A DNA stretch of 8,838 bases, from the NCBI GenBank assembly GCA_035714115.1, contig DASTMO010000081.1, positions 1-8,838 of the forward strand. Direction: 5' to 3'. Positions 1 to 6,404 of this stretch are shown piece after piece. Below the pieces are notes generated by a model. The model ran no database searches, was not told the DNA's origin, and saw only the letters and a program-made list of their open reading frames with translations. The stretch comes from CAMAVH01 sp035714115. Lineage in GTDB: Bacteria > Pseudomonadota > Alphaproteobacteria > SMXQ01. Position numbers and translations under genes: made by a program. Each line of letters begins with the position of its first letter. Positions within the stretch are counted from its first letter, which is position 1.

Positions 1-1465
1 TGTGGATCTGCACCATGGAGGAGGAGACGAACCTGAGGGCAAACGGCATGTATTTCGTCAGGTAGGCGAGGCCGATGATGGTTAGCGTGCCGATCACCGG
101 CAGCGGCACCAGCAGGTAGAACCACAGGAAGGCGGCGCCGAGCACGACGCTGGGCAGCGCGATGGAAGAGAAGGCGAGGAAGTCGAGCGCCTTGCGGCCC
201 GGGATTTTCGTCTTGTGGACGAAGTAGGCGATGGCGGCGACGACCAGAACGGTGACGGTCGCGGTGCCGATGCCGAGCAGCGTGCTGTTCCACATCGGGA
301 TCAGCGCTTCGGCCGGATCGGTAAACATGGCCGTGTAATTGTCGAAGTTCATGCGCTCGAAGGCGCGCATCGATGGCGGCATATAGGTCGGCAGGAACGA
401 CACGTAAAGCATCATCAGAAACGGCACGCCGGTGATCAGGAACACCAGGAACAGCGCCAGACCGCAGGTGAGGAAGCGCCAGCGCCCGAGGTCGATGCGG
501 CGCGGCCGATAGCCCTTACCGGTGACGGTTTGATAGCGCTCGCCATGGCGGATCAGGCGGAAATAGACGATCAGCAGCAGGATCGACATGAGCGTCATGG
601 CGATCGCATAGGTCGAGGAGATGCCCCAATCGGTCGGCGTGCGCGACGTGTTGAAGAAAATTTCCGTGGCATAGACGCGGATGCCGGCGCGGCCGCCCAT
701 CAGCAGCGGCACTTCGAAAGTCTCGATGGTGGTGATGAAGAGCAGCAGGATCGCCGCGCCGGCGGCGGGTAGCGCCAGCGGCATGGAGATGCGGCGGAAG
801 GTACGCCAGATGCCGGCGCCGGTCATGGTCGAGGCTTCTTCCAGGCTTGGGTCCATCGCCTGGAAGGCGGCGGAGAGCAGGAGATAAGTCAACGGGACCA
901 TCTCGATCGAATGGACCCAAACCATGCCCCAGAAGCTGTAGATGTTGAAAATGTTGCGCGTGCCGGTGAGCCACAGGCCGAGATGGTTCAACAGGCCGAT
1001 GTTGGGACTGGCGATCAAGATCCAGGAAATGGTGATGAGGATGCCGGGGATGATGATGCGGCCGACTAGCAGAATGCCGATCAGGCGCGCCAGCGGCGTG
1101 TTGGTGCGTTCGATCACCCAGGCGAGGAACGCGCCGATGCTGAAGGCCAGCGCGGTCGAGGCCAGCGAGAAATAAAGCGTGTTCCAGGTCGCCGCCCAGA
1201 AGCGCGGCTGAGCGAAGGCGCGGATGTAATTGGCCAGGGTGAAGTCGAGGCTGAGGAACGCCGGATCGCCCGGCCGCGCCGTCTTGAAGCTGGTCCAGGC
1301 GATCATGCCGAACGGCACGATCACTTGATAGACCAGCATCAGCGCCAGCAGCACCAATACCAGGCGCCGCCAATCCCAGCCGGTCGTCCAAGCGGACACG
1401 AAGGCTTTCAGGCGCGACGGTCCACCCGGCAATTGAGGGTGGGCCGCCGGCTCGGTCATCGCCAC
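1..1465 (-). CDS. ABC transporter permease, fused two-domain type (partial; 3' end outside window)
   Basis: Inner-membrane permease of a binding-protein-dependent importer, of the fused ferric-iron/thiamine/spermidine class (FbpB/ThiP-like) with two permease modules in one chain. In the window 488 codons are open with no stop. About ten hydrophobic segments are visible. Module one has segments near residues 34-58, 90-117, 128-152 and 175-200, then a cytoplasmic EAA-type loop (LEEASTMTG..., about 208-230, ending in MPL) that contacts the ATPase. Module two begins after a basic linker (about 315-335); the window ends at ...SSSMVQIH, just where its own EAA loop should start. I choose the GTG at 1465-1463 because AAGGAG lies 7 nt upstream; the in-frame ATG at 1459 would be 13 nt away. 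It follows the binding-protein gene by 45 nt, so the two are probably one operon. The family is sure; the substrate is unknown. Confidence 0.9.
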   Translation of the reverse strand, partial: MAMTEPAAHPQLPGGPSRLKAFVSAWTTGWDWRRLVLVLLALMLVYQVIVPFGMIAWTSFKTARPGDPAFLSLDFTLANYIRAFAQPRFWAATWNTLYFSLASTALAFSIGAFLAWVIERTNTPLARLIGILLVGRIIIPGILITISWILIASPNIGLLNHLGLWLTGTRNIFNIYSFWGMVWVHSIEMVPLTYLLLSAAFQAMDPSLEEASTMTGAGIWRTFRRISMPLALPAAGAAILLLFITTIETFEVPLLMGGRAGIRVYATEIFFNTSRTPTDWGISSTYAIAMTLMSILLLIVYFRLIRHGERYQTVTGKGYRPRRIDLGRWRFLTCGLALFLVFLITGVPFLMMLYVSFLPTYMPPSMRAFERMNFDNYTAMFTDPAEALIPMWNSTLLGIGTATVTVLVVAAIAYFVHKTKIPGRKALDFLAFSSIALPSVVLGAAFLWFYLLVPLPVIGTLTIIGLAYLTKYMPFALRFVSSSMVQIH

Positions 1466-1472
1466 GGCAGGA

Positions 1473-1478
1473 CTCCTT
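1473..1478 (-). promoter_or_regulatory. Ribosome binding site of the permease gene
   Basis: AAGGAG on the minus strand, 7 nt before the GTG codon at 1465. The spacing favours this GTG over the ATG two codons later as the permease start. Confidence 0.6.
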
Positions 1479-1510
1479 CGGCTTTTACGCTGTGATCAGG
1501 CACACGGCGA

Positions 1511-2629
1511 TCAGTTCACCTTGGTGATGTAGTCGTCCCAAGCCTTGAGCGACTTATCGACCACGTCATTGTCGACGATGCCATAGGTGAAGATGTTCGA
1601 GCCGTCCGGAATGAACGGATGCTTGATGCCGACCGGGCCGCGGAAGTTCTTGCCGGTGTAGGCTTGGCTCTCTTCGCTCAGCGTCCAGTCGGCGAACAGA
1701 GCCGAGGCGTAGGGGTGCTGCGTGTTCTTGTTGATCACGACGGCGCCGCCGATGCCGAGAATGGGCGCGCTGAACACGCCTTTGCAGGGCGCCTTCGGGT
1801 CTTTCGCCAGCTTCTCGTAGCAGGTGTACATGTAGTTCTCGCCCTGCACCCAATGGTCGCCCGCGAGCATCAGCTCCATGCGCTGGGTGTGGCCGCGCTG
1901 GATGATCGGCTTGTTCTTGCCGACGCACTGCATCCAGCTCTTCGCCTTCTCTTCGCCCATCAGGCTCCAGATGCCGACGATGAAGCGCACGGTCGGCGGA
2001 TCGTAGGAGGCATGGCCCTTCAGCTCGGGCTTGCACAGGTCGTCCCAGCTGGCGGGGATGGCGTTCTTCGGCGTCAGTTCGGTATTGTAGGTGATGCCGA
2101 ACTCGCTCCAGTAGAAGGTCAGCCAACGGTTCTTCGGATCGGCGAAGCCTTTGTACTGCGGCAAGATCTTCTCGGCGGCCGGGGTCGGATAGGCGGCGAC
2201 GAGATTGCGGTCGAGAATATCCGTCAGGTCCGGCACGGCCATGCTGACGATATCGGTCAAGTGGCGACCGGCGGCTTCCTCGGCGACGAGGCGCTCGGCG
2301 GCGTCCTGCGAGCCGATGTCGACCCAGTCGAGTTTCAGGAACGGATACTTCTTCTGAAACATCGAGACATGATTGCGCGCGAGACCGCCGCGCCAGGTGT
2401 GGATGAAGTCGAGCGCGCCTTCTTTCTTCGCGCCGTCTTCGATGCGCTTCTGGCGCTCGGCCGGCGGCAGCGTCGCCAACTCGGCGTAGATTTTCTCGGC
2501 GGCGGTTTGCGCGACGGCCGGCTTGGCGGCGAGCGGCGTCAGAGCGGCGAGCAGAAGCCCGGCGCCAATGGACCATTTCACGAAACGCAATGCGCCGTAA
2601 AAGGATGGGGTGGGTGACGTCGCGGTCAT
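1511..2629 (-). CDS. ABC transporter periplasmic solute-binding protein (family 1, Fe3+/small-molecule type)
   Basis: Periplasmic receptor that delivers ligand to the adjacent permease; 372 aa. A long N-region with basic residues (R15, K18), a hydrophobic core (about 20-34) and an AVA|Q site after residue 40 form a Sec signal peptide. Features typical of the bacterial solute-binding family 1 (FbpA/AfuA/spermidine-binding-like) are the YNTE segment at 181-184, P192-ASWDDL followed by the PELKG turn (201-205), and the C-terminal stretch GGAVVINKN (294-302) leading to a FADWTLSEESQ helix (312-322). The mature part has four cysteines (199, 235, 270, 282) that could form disulfides. The start ATG at 2629 is preceded by GAGG with a 5-nt spacer. 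First gene of the importer operon, divergent from the PuuE-like gene. Iron binding is possible (Y266, Y268, Y271 cluster), but related proteins bind many organic solutes, so I name no ligand. Confidence 0.92.
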   Translation of the reverse strand: MTATSPTPSFYGALRFVKWSIGAGLLLAALTPLAAKPAVAQTAAEKIYAELATLPPAERQKRIEDGAKKEGALDFIHTWRGGLARNHVSMFQKKYPFLKLDWVDIGSQDAAERLVAEEAAGRHLTDIVSMAVPDLTDILDRNLVAAYPTPAAEKILPQYKGFADPKNRWLTFYWSEFGITYNTELTPKNAIPASWDDLCKPELKGHASYDPPTVRFIVGIWSLMGEEKAKSWMQCVGKNKPIIQRGHTQRMELMLAGDHWVQGENYMYTCYEKLAKDPKAPCKGVFSAPILGIGGAVVINKNTQHPYASALFADWTLSEESQAYTGKNFRGPVGIKHPFIPDGSNIFTYGIVDNDVVDKSLKAWDDYITKVN

Positions 2630-2720
2630 GGCAACCTCACAAAGCTGCGAGAGAGTGAAGGGAAGCGCGCGAAACCTTGCAAGCGCCGAGCCACATTCGA
2701 CCTCTCCCCCTGCCGGCCGA

Positions 2721-2732
2721 ATCGACGTCGAT
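2721..2732. promoter_or_regulatory. Perfect 12-bp palindrome, candidate operator
   Basis: ATCGACGTCGAT is identical to its reverse complement and lies in the divergent intergenic region between the binding-protein gene and the PuuE-like gene. It sits immediately downstream of a candidate -10 hexamer for the leftward importer operon, where a repressor would block transcription. No regulator gene is in the window. The operator role is inference from symmetry and position. Confidence 0.35.
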
Positions 2733-2733
2733 C

Positions 2734-2762
2734 ACTTTGACCGTTGGCTCAGGGAGCGTCAA
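2734..2762 (-). promoter_or_regulatory. Weak sigma-70-type promoter candidate for the importer operon
   Basis: On the minus strand TTGACG (2762-2757) matches the -35 consensus at 5 of 6 positions. After 17 nt comes CAAAGT (2739-2734), only 3 of 6 against TATAAT. The -35 and spacing are good, the -10 is poor. It would give a leader of about 100 nt before the binding-protein ATG. Confidence 0.22.
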
Positions 2763-2873
2763 GGAGCGCGCGGATGGCGCGACGCCTGGCGAAAGCCCCG
2801 TTTCATCCTGCAAATCCTTGGTTTTCTTGCGCCTCTGACGGGCTGCCGATAGGCTTGCGCGATCCACTCTTAT

Positions 2874-2879
2874 GGAGAG
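2874..2879 (+). promoter_or_regulatory. Ribosome binding site of the PuuE-like gene
   Basis: GGAGAG, 5 nt before the ATG at 2885. It fixes the start there and argues against a 47-residue in-frame extension beginning at 2744. Confidence 0.7.
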
Positions 2880-2884
2880 CCGCC

Positions 2885-3736
2885 ATGCGCCGCACCGTCA
2901 AATGGCCTGACAACAAGAAGATCTGCGCCACCTTCACCGTGGCCTTCGAAGCTTTCACCAAGGGCGGCCACTTCAAGAAATCGAAATCGCCGGGCGTGAA
3001 TCTCGTCTCGATCTCGCATGCCAATTACGGCGGCAATGCCGGCATCTGGCGCATCATGGAAGTGATGGGGCGTCATGGCGCGCGCGCGACGGTGGACGTC
3101 AACGGCCTGGCGGTCGAGAAATGGCCTGAAGCGGTGAAGGCGCTGGCCGAGGCGGGCCACGAGATCGCCGGCCACGGCACGACCAACGACATCAAAATGA
3201 CCGACCTGACGCCGGACGAGCAGCGCGAGGAGATTCGCGCCGTCAACCGCGTGGTCAAGAACGTGATCGGCAAGCAGCCGGTCGGCTGGGTCAGCCCTGG
3301 CGGCGGACATACGGCAGAGACGCTGAGTATCCTCGCCGACGAGGGCTACACCTGGTGCGGCGATCAATGCGACGACGATCCGCCCTATGTCGTGCAGGTC
3401 GACGGCAAGAAAATGGTCATCGTGCCGAAACATTGGTTCTTCAACGATTGGCGCGCCTGGAACGGCGGCGCCAATTCGAGCGACCATGCCTTCCAGCAGT
3501 TCAAGGACGGCTTCGATTTCGTCTATGAGGAGGCCAAGCGCGGCCGCCCCGGCCGTATCGACGCCTTGGTCCATGCCGAACTCGGCGGCCGGCCCTATAT
3601 GGCCAACGGCTTCGAAAAGATGATCAAATATTGCAAGCAGTTCGAGGACGAAGTCTGGTTCCCGACGCGCGATGAATTGGCCGATTACATGCTGTCGAGC
3701 AACCAGCCCGTGGAAGACTATAAGCCGATGGGCTAA
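2885..3736 (+). CDS. NodB-fold polysaccharide deacetylase-family protein, PuuE (metal-independent allantoinase)-like
   Basis: Cytoplasmic (no signal peptide) hydrolase of the NodB homology fold, 283 aa. The classical deacetylase metal site is not intact. The motif-1 region (16-22, TFTVAFE) lacks the Asp pair but keeps a Glu, as in PuuE-type proteins. In motif 2 H92 and H97 are present (GHEIAGHG), but the second metal histidine position is N101. Motif 3 is W136-VSPGGG with no RxP arginine. CGDQCDDDPPY (158-168) resembles the DSYADDLPYW signature of PuuE relatives, and H230-AELGGRP (230-237) resembles their late His...GRP motif. That family includes PuuE, which hydrolyses allantoin without a metal, so a cyclic amide or related C-N bond is a more likely target than an N-acetyl sugar. 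It is divergent from the importer operon and 77 nt upstream of the lyase gene. Fold is confident; substrate is inferred. Confidence 0.85.
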   Translation: MRRTVKWPDNKKICATFTVAFEAFTKGGHFKKSKSPGVNLVSISHANYGGNAGIWRIMEVMGRHGARATVDVNGLAVEKWPEAVKALAEAGHEIAGHGTTNDIKMTDLTPDEQREEIRAVNRVVKNVIGKQPVGWVSPGGGHTAETLSILADEGYTWCGDQCDDDPPYVVQVDGKKMVIVPKHWFFNDWRAWNGGANSSDHAFQQFKDGFDFVYEEAKRGRPGRIDALVHAELGGRPYMANGFEKMIKYCKQFEDEVWFPTRDELADYMLSSNQPVEDYKPMG

Positions 3737-3802
3737 GCCGCTTTCGCGCAGGATTTGTTAACCAGCCGCGTTTATCCTGAAAGTCTGGCAGCAGCTTGCC
3801 TC

Positions 3803-3808
3803 AGGGGA
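3803..3808 (+). promoter_or_regulatory. Ribosome binding site of the alginate lyase gene
   Basis: AGGGGA, 5 nt before the ATG at 3814. It supports that ATG over the upstream in-frame TTG at 3796, which overlaps no comparable site. Confidence 0.65.
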
Positions 3809-3813
3809 CGCCT

Positions 3814-4890
3814 ATGCGGGCACTATTCGCGGGTCTGATTTTGGCGGCGACCTTCATCGCCGCCGCAGCTCAGGCCCAAAGCCTGAAATCGCCGTTCGAC
3901 GTGGAGGCGCGGCGCGAACTGCGCGGCCAGCCTGCCGGTTTTTTCTCCTGCGCGACGCCGCCCAAAGGATCGAAGGATCTCGAATTTAGCGGCTATTACG
4001 CTGATCGGGGGTCGGGCTCCAGCGTCGTCGATAAGGCGGTTGAAGCGGAGTACCGCGCCGCCACCAAGAACATTGACAAGTTCCAAGCCGATCTCACCGT
4101 CATGGCGGATCGCTATGTAACGAGCAAGCCGGCCGATCCGAAGTTCGCGGCTTGTGCGCTCGATTGGCTGGCCAATTGGGCGGCCGACGAAGCCATGCTC
4201 GGCCGCACTAATGATCAAGGCGGATATGTGCGCAAATGGGGTCTCGCGCCGGTCGCGGCCTCTTACCTGAAGATTCGCGGCGAGCCGTCGCTCGATGCGG
4301 CGAAAAAGCAGGCCGTCGAGGCCTGGATCAAGCGCTACGCCAACATCGTCTATCGCGACTACGATCCCGAGCAGAAGGAAAGCCGCCGCAACAACCATGC
4401 TTATTGGGCGGCTTGGTCCGTGGCTCTCGCGTCCGTCGTGCTCGACGACAAGAAGCTGTTCGACTGGTCGATGGACAAGGCGCGTCTCGGCCTGCGCCAG
4501 GTAACGGCGGAAGGCATCCTGCCGCTTGAGTTAGGCCGCAAGGCCCGCGCCTACCACTATCACGTGTTCGCCGCCGCGCCGCTCGTCATGGTCGCGGAAT
4601 TGGGCGCGCATAACGGCGTCGATCTTTACAAAGAGCGCGACGGCGCGCTGAAGCGTTTGGTCGATCTGGTCTTGGCGAATTTCGACGACGACAGCTTCTT
4701 CGCCCAGAAAACCGGCGTGAAGCAGGATCGCAGCGGTTCGAGCAAGCCGAGCCATTTCCCTTGGCTCGAGCCCTATTACAACCGCACCGGCGATCCGGCG
4801 GCGGCGAAGCTCGTCGCCAAGTTGCGGCCGATGCGCGAGACGCGCGTCGGCGGCGACTTGACGATGCTGTTCGGCAGCGAATTGAAGTAG
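3814..4890 (+). CDS. PL5-family alginate lyase (AlgL-like), periplasmic
   Basis: Predicted poly(mannuronate) lyase that cleaves alginate or a related uronic-acid glycan by beta-elimination in the periplasm; 358 aa from the ATG at 3814. Residues 1-21 form a signal peptide (hydrophobic 3-19, cleavage AQA|Q). The mature protein is a helical PL5 domain. The core motif RRNNHAYWAAW holds N194 and H195; ILPLELGRKARAYHYH holds R242 and Y249. The spacing (47 residues from His to Arg, 7 from Arg to Tyr) equals that of the known catalytic set Asn191, His192, Arg239, Tyr246 of Sphingomonas A1-III. WLEPYYNR (317-324) matches the family C-terminal motif. Length fits AlgL-type enzymes. No alginate biosynthesis genes are nearby, so it is not here the housekeeping lyase of an alg operon. 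It follows the PuuE-like gene on the same strand by 77 nt; co-transcription is possible. Confidence 0.9.
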   Translation: MRALFAGLILAATFIAAAAQAQSLKSPFDVEARRELRGQPAGFFSCATPPKGSKDLEFSGYYADRGSGSSVVDKAVEAEYRAATKNIDKFQADLTVMADRYVTSKPADPKFAACALDWLANWAADEAMLGRTNDQGGYVRKWGLAPVAASYLKIRGEPSLDAAKKQAVEAWIKRYANIVYRDYDPEQKESRRNNHAYWAAWSVALASVVLDDKKLFDWSMDKARLGLRQVTAEGILPLELGRKARAYHYHVFAAAPLVMVAELGAHNGVDLYKERDGALKRLVDLVLANFDDDSFFAQKTGVKQDRSGSSKPSHFPWLEPYYNRTGDPAAAKLVAKLRPMRETRVGGDLTMLFGSELK

Positions 4891-4912
4891 CGGCGTTTAA
4901 GAGGCGAATCCG

Positions 4913-6376
4913 TTACGAAACGAAGACGGGCTTCTTCTTGACGTAGTGCTTCGTCATTTCGGGGCGCCACTTCTCCATCATCGCCTTGTTCAGCGTGACC
5001 GGCGGCTTCTGCCCGAGCGGCAGCAGCGGCTTGTATTCGGTGCCGGCCAGCTCTTCTTTGAAGGTGCGCTTGGCCTCGGCGACGATCTCCGGATTCTTCA
5101 GGCAATCGACCACCGCGCCGGCCATGGCCTTGGCACCGGCGACCGCGCCCTTGTGCGCGATGGAATGGGCGATGGCGACGCCGGCAGCCCAATGGTGGCT
5201 GTTGATGTTGGGAATGTTGGCCGGGTAATACATCTTCACCTGCGGCACTTTCCACGAGACGTCGCCCGAGTCGCTGGCCGACGGCTTTTGCACGGAAGCG
5301 GCCTTGGCCGGCAGCACGTCGCGCTTGAGGCCTTCGACCTTCACGTTGGCTTTTTCCTGCAGCGTGCGCGCGAGCTGCATCTCTTCCTCGCTCCATTCCG
5401 GCATGCCGACCGCGTCGATGTTGGCGGTGACCAGTTCGGCGAGCGTCTGATTGCCGCGCGACGGCCAGACGGCGGCCATCACGTCGATCTCGACCTCGGT
5501 GTTGGTCATCAGCGCGGCGCCCTGGGCGATCTTGTCGGCTTGGGCGAGCAATTTGCGCGCGCCTTCGGCGGTCGAATCGCGGAAGTACCACCAGACGGCG
5601 GCGGTGCGCGGAATGATGTTGGGTTGGTCGCCGCCGTTGGTGATCACGCGTTGGGCGCGCATGGTCGGCATCATATGCTCGCGATATTGCGCCATGCCCA
5701 TGTCCATCAGCACCACGCCGTCGAGCGCGTCGCGGCCTTTCCAGGGCACGACGCCGGCATGAGCCGTCTCGCCGTGGAAGGTATAGGTGGCGGAGATCAG
5801 CGCCGACTGCATCAGGCCGTAGCCGCAGCCGAACACCTGGCCGACATGGTCATGGAAGGCGACGTCGACATCGTCGAACCAGCCGTCGCGCACGTAGTAG
5901 GGGCGGCTGACGAGCTGCTCTTCGGCCGGCGCCCCGAAAATCTTCAGCGTGCCTTTGAAGCCGAACTTGTCCATCGCCTGCTTGGCGGCGAGGGCGCTGG
6001 CGACCAGCACCGCGCCGTTGACGTTGTGGCCTTCGCAATGGCCCGGCGCGCCTTCGACGATGCCTTTCTGCTCCGAGACGCCGGGCTGCTGCGAATTGTC
6101 CGGGTTGGCGTCGTACTCGGTGTGCATAGCGATCACCGGATGGCCCGAGCCGTAGGTGGCGCAGAAGCCGGTGGGGAAGCCGGAGATGCCGCGCTCGACC
6201 TTGAAGCCGTTCTCTTCGAGGATGCCGGTCATCAGCTTGGCGGTTTCGAACTCCTGCATGCCGAGCTCGCCGAAATAGAAGATGCTGTCGCCGAGCGTGG
6301 CGATGGCGTCGGCGTTCTTCTCGACGTAATCGAACACGAATTCTTTTTCCGGCGTCAGGTTGGTCGACTTGGCCAT
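4913..6376 (-). CDS. M20D-family amidohydrolase (AbgB / aminobenzoyl-glutamate hydrolase-like)
   Basis: Cytoplasmic metallo-amidohydrolase, 487 aa, no signal peptide, length typical of AbgB-like proteins. Catalytic-domain marks are AMHTEYDA (83-90), the metal motif PGHCEGHN (111-118: H113, H117), GAPAEEQ with the general-base/ligand Glu pair (E152, E153), AFHDH (173-177) and the late NSHHWA histidines (H394/H395). The lid/dimerisation domain starts at HGETAHAG (201-208) and contains the typical PWKGRDALDG stretch. In M20D enzymes the bridging ligand is Cys two residues before His (H-x-C-G-H); here that slot is E115, and a Cys sits one residue earlier. The start ATG at 6376 has GGGAGAG 4 nt upstream. 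It lies 28 nt downstream of purT, probably in one transcript, and converges on the lyase gene. It likely cleaves an N-acyl or peptide-like amide such as p-aminobenzoyl-glutamate; the exact substrate is unknown. Confidence 0.9.
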   Translation of the reverse strand: MAKSTNLTPEKEFVFDYVEKNADAIATLGDSIFYFGELGMQEFETAKLMTGILEENGFKVERGISGFPTGFCATYGSGHPVIAMHTEYDANPDNSQQPGVSEQKGIVEGAPGHCEGHNVNGAVLVASALAAKQAMDKFGFKGTLKIFGAPAEEQLVSRPYYVRDGWFDDVDVAFHDHVGQVFGCGYGLMQSALISATYTFHGETAHAGVVPWKGRDALDGVVLMDMGMAQYREHMMPTMRAQRVITNGGDQPNIIPRTAAVWWYFRDSTAEGARKLLAQADKIAQGAALMTNTEVEIDVMAAVWPSRGNQTLAELVTANIDAVGMPEWSEEEMQLARTLQEKANVKVEGLKRDVLPAKAASVQKPSASDSGDVSWKVPQVKMYYPANIPNINSHHWAAGVAIAHSIAHKGAVAGAKAMAGAVVDCLKNPEIVAEAKRTFKEELAGTEYKPLLPLGQKPPVTLNKAMMEKWRPEMTKHYVKKKPVFVS

Positions 6377-6404
6377 GATGCTCTCCCTTGTAAATCGTCG
6401 GCGG

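Noticed and set aside
516..1391. Minus-strand open frame of 291 codons inside the permease region
   Set aside because: It is read out of frame with the permease, whose own frame gives membrane segments and the EAA loop. The shadow is Arg/His/Pro-rich.
1619..2617. Plus-strand open frame opposite the solute-binding protein gene
   Set aside because: Antisense shadow; the minus-strand frame has a signal peptide and family motifs.
2753..2768. Direct repeat GGAGCG separated by four bases in the divergent spacer
   Set aside because: Six bases is too short to distinguish from chance in GC-rich DNA.
2744..2884. 47-residue in-frame N-terminal extension of the PuuE-like protein
   Set aside because: The extension is basic and low in family-like content, has no good ribosome site, and the ATG at 2885 has GGAGAG at ideal distance.
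3749..3779. Inverted repeat CAGGAT/ATCCTG between the PuuE-like gene and the lyase gene
   Set aside because: Only six base pairs around a 19-nt loop and no U-run, so not a convincing terminator or regulatory hairpin.
3796..3813. TTG start six codons before the alginate lyase ATG
   Set aside because: The ATG at 3814 has a strong ribosome site and begins a clean signal peptide.
4891..4935. Possible bidirectional terminator between the convergent lyase and M20 genes
   Set aside because: The spacer is 22 nt; only a 4-bp GAAG/CTTC stem inside the M20 coding end is visible, with no T-run.
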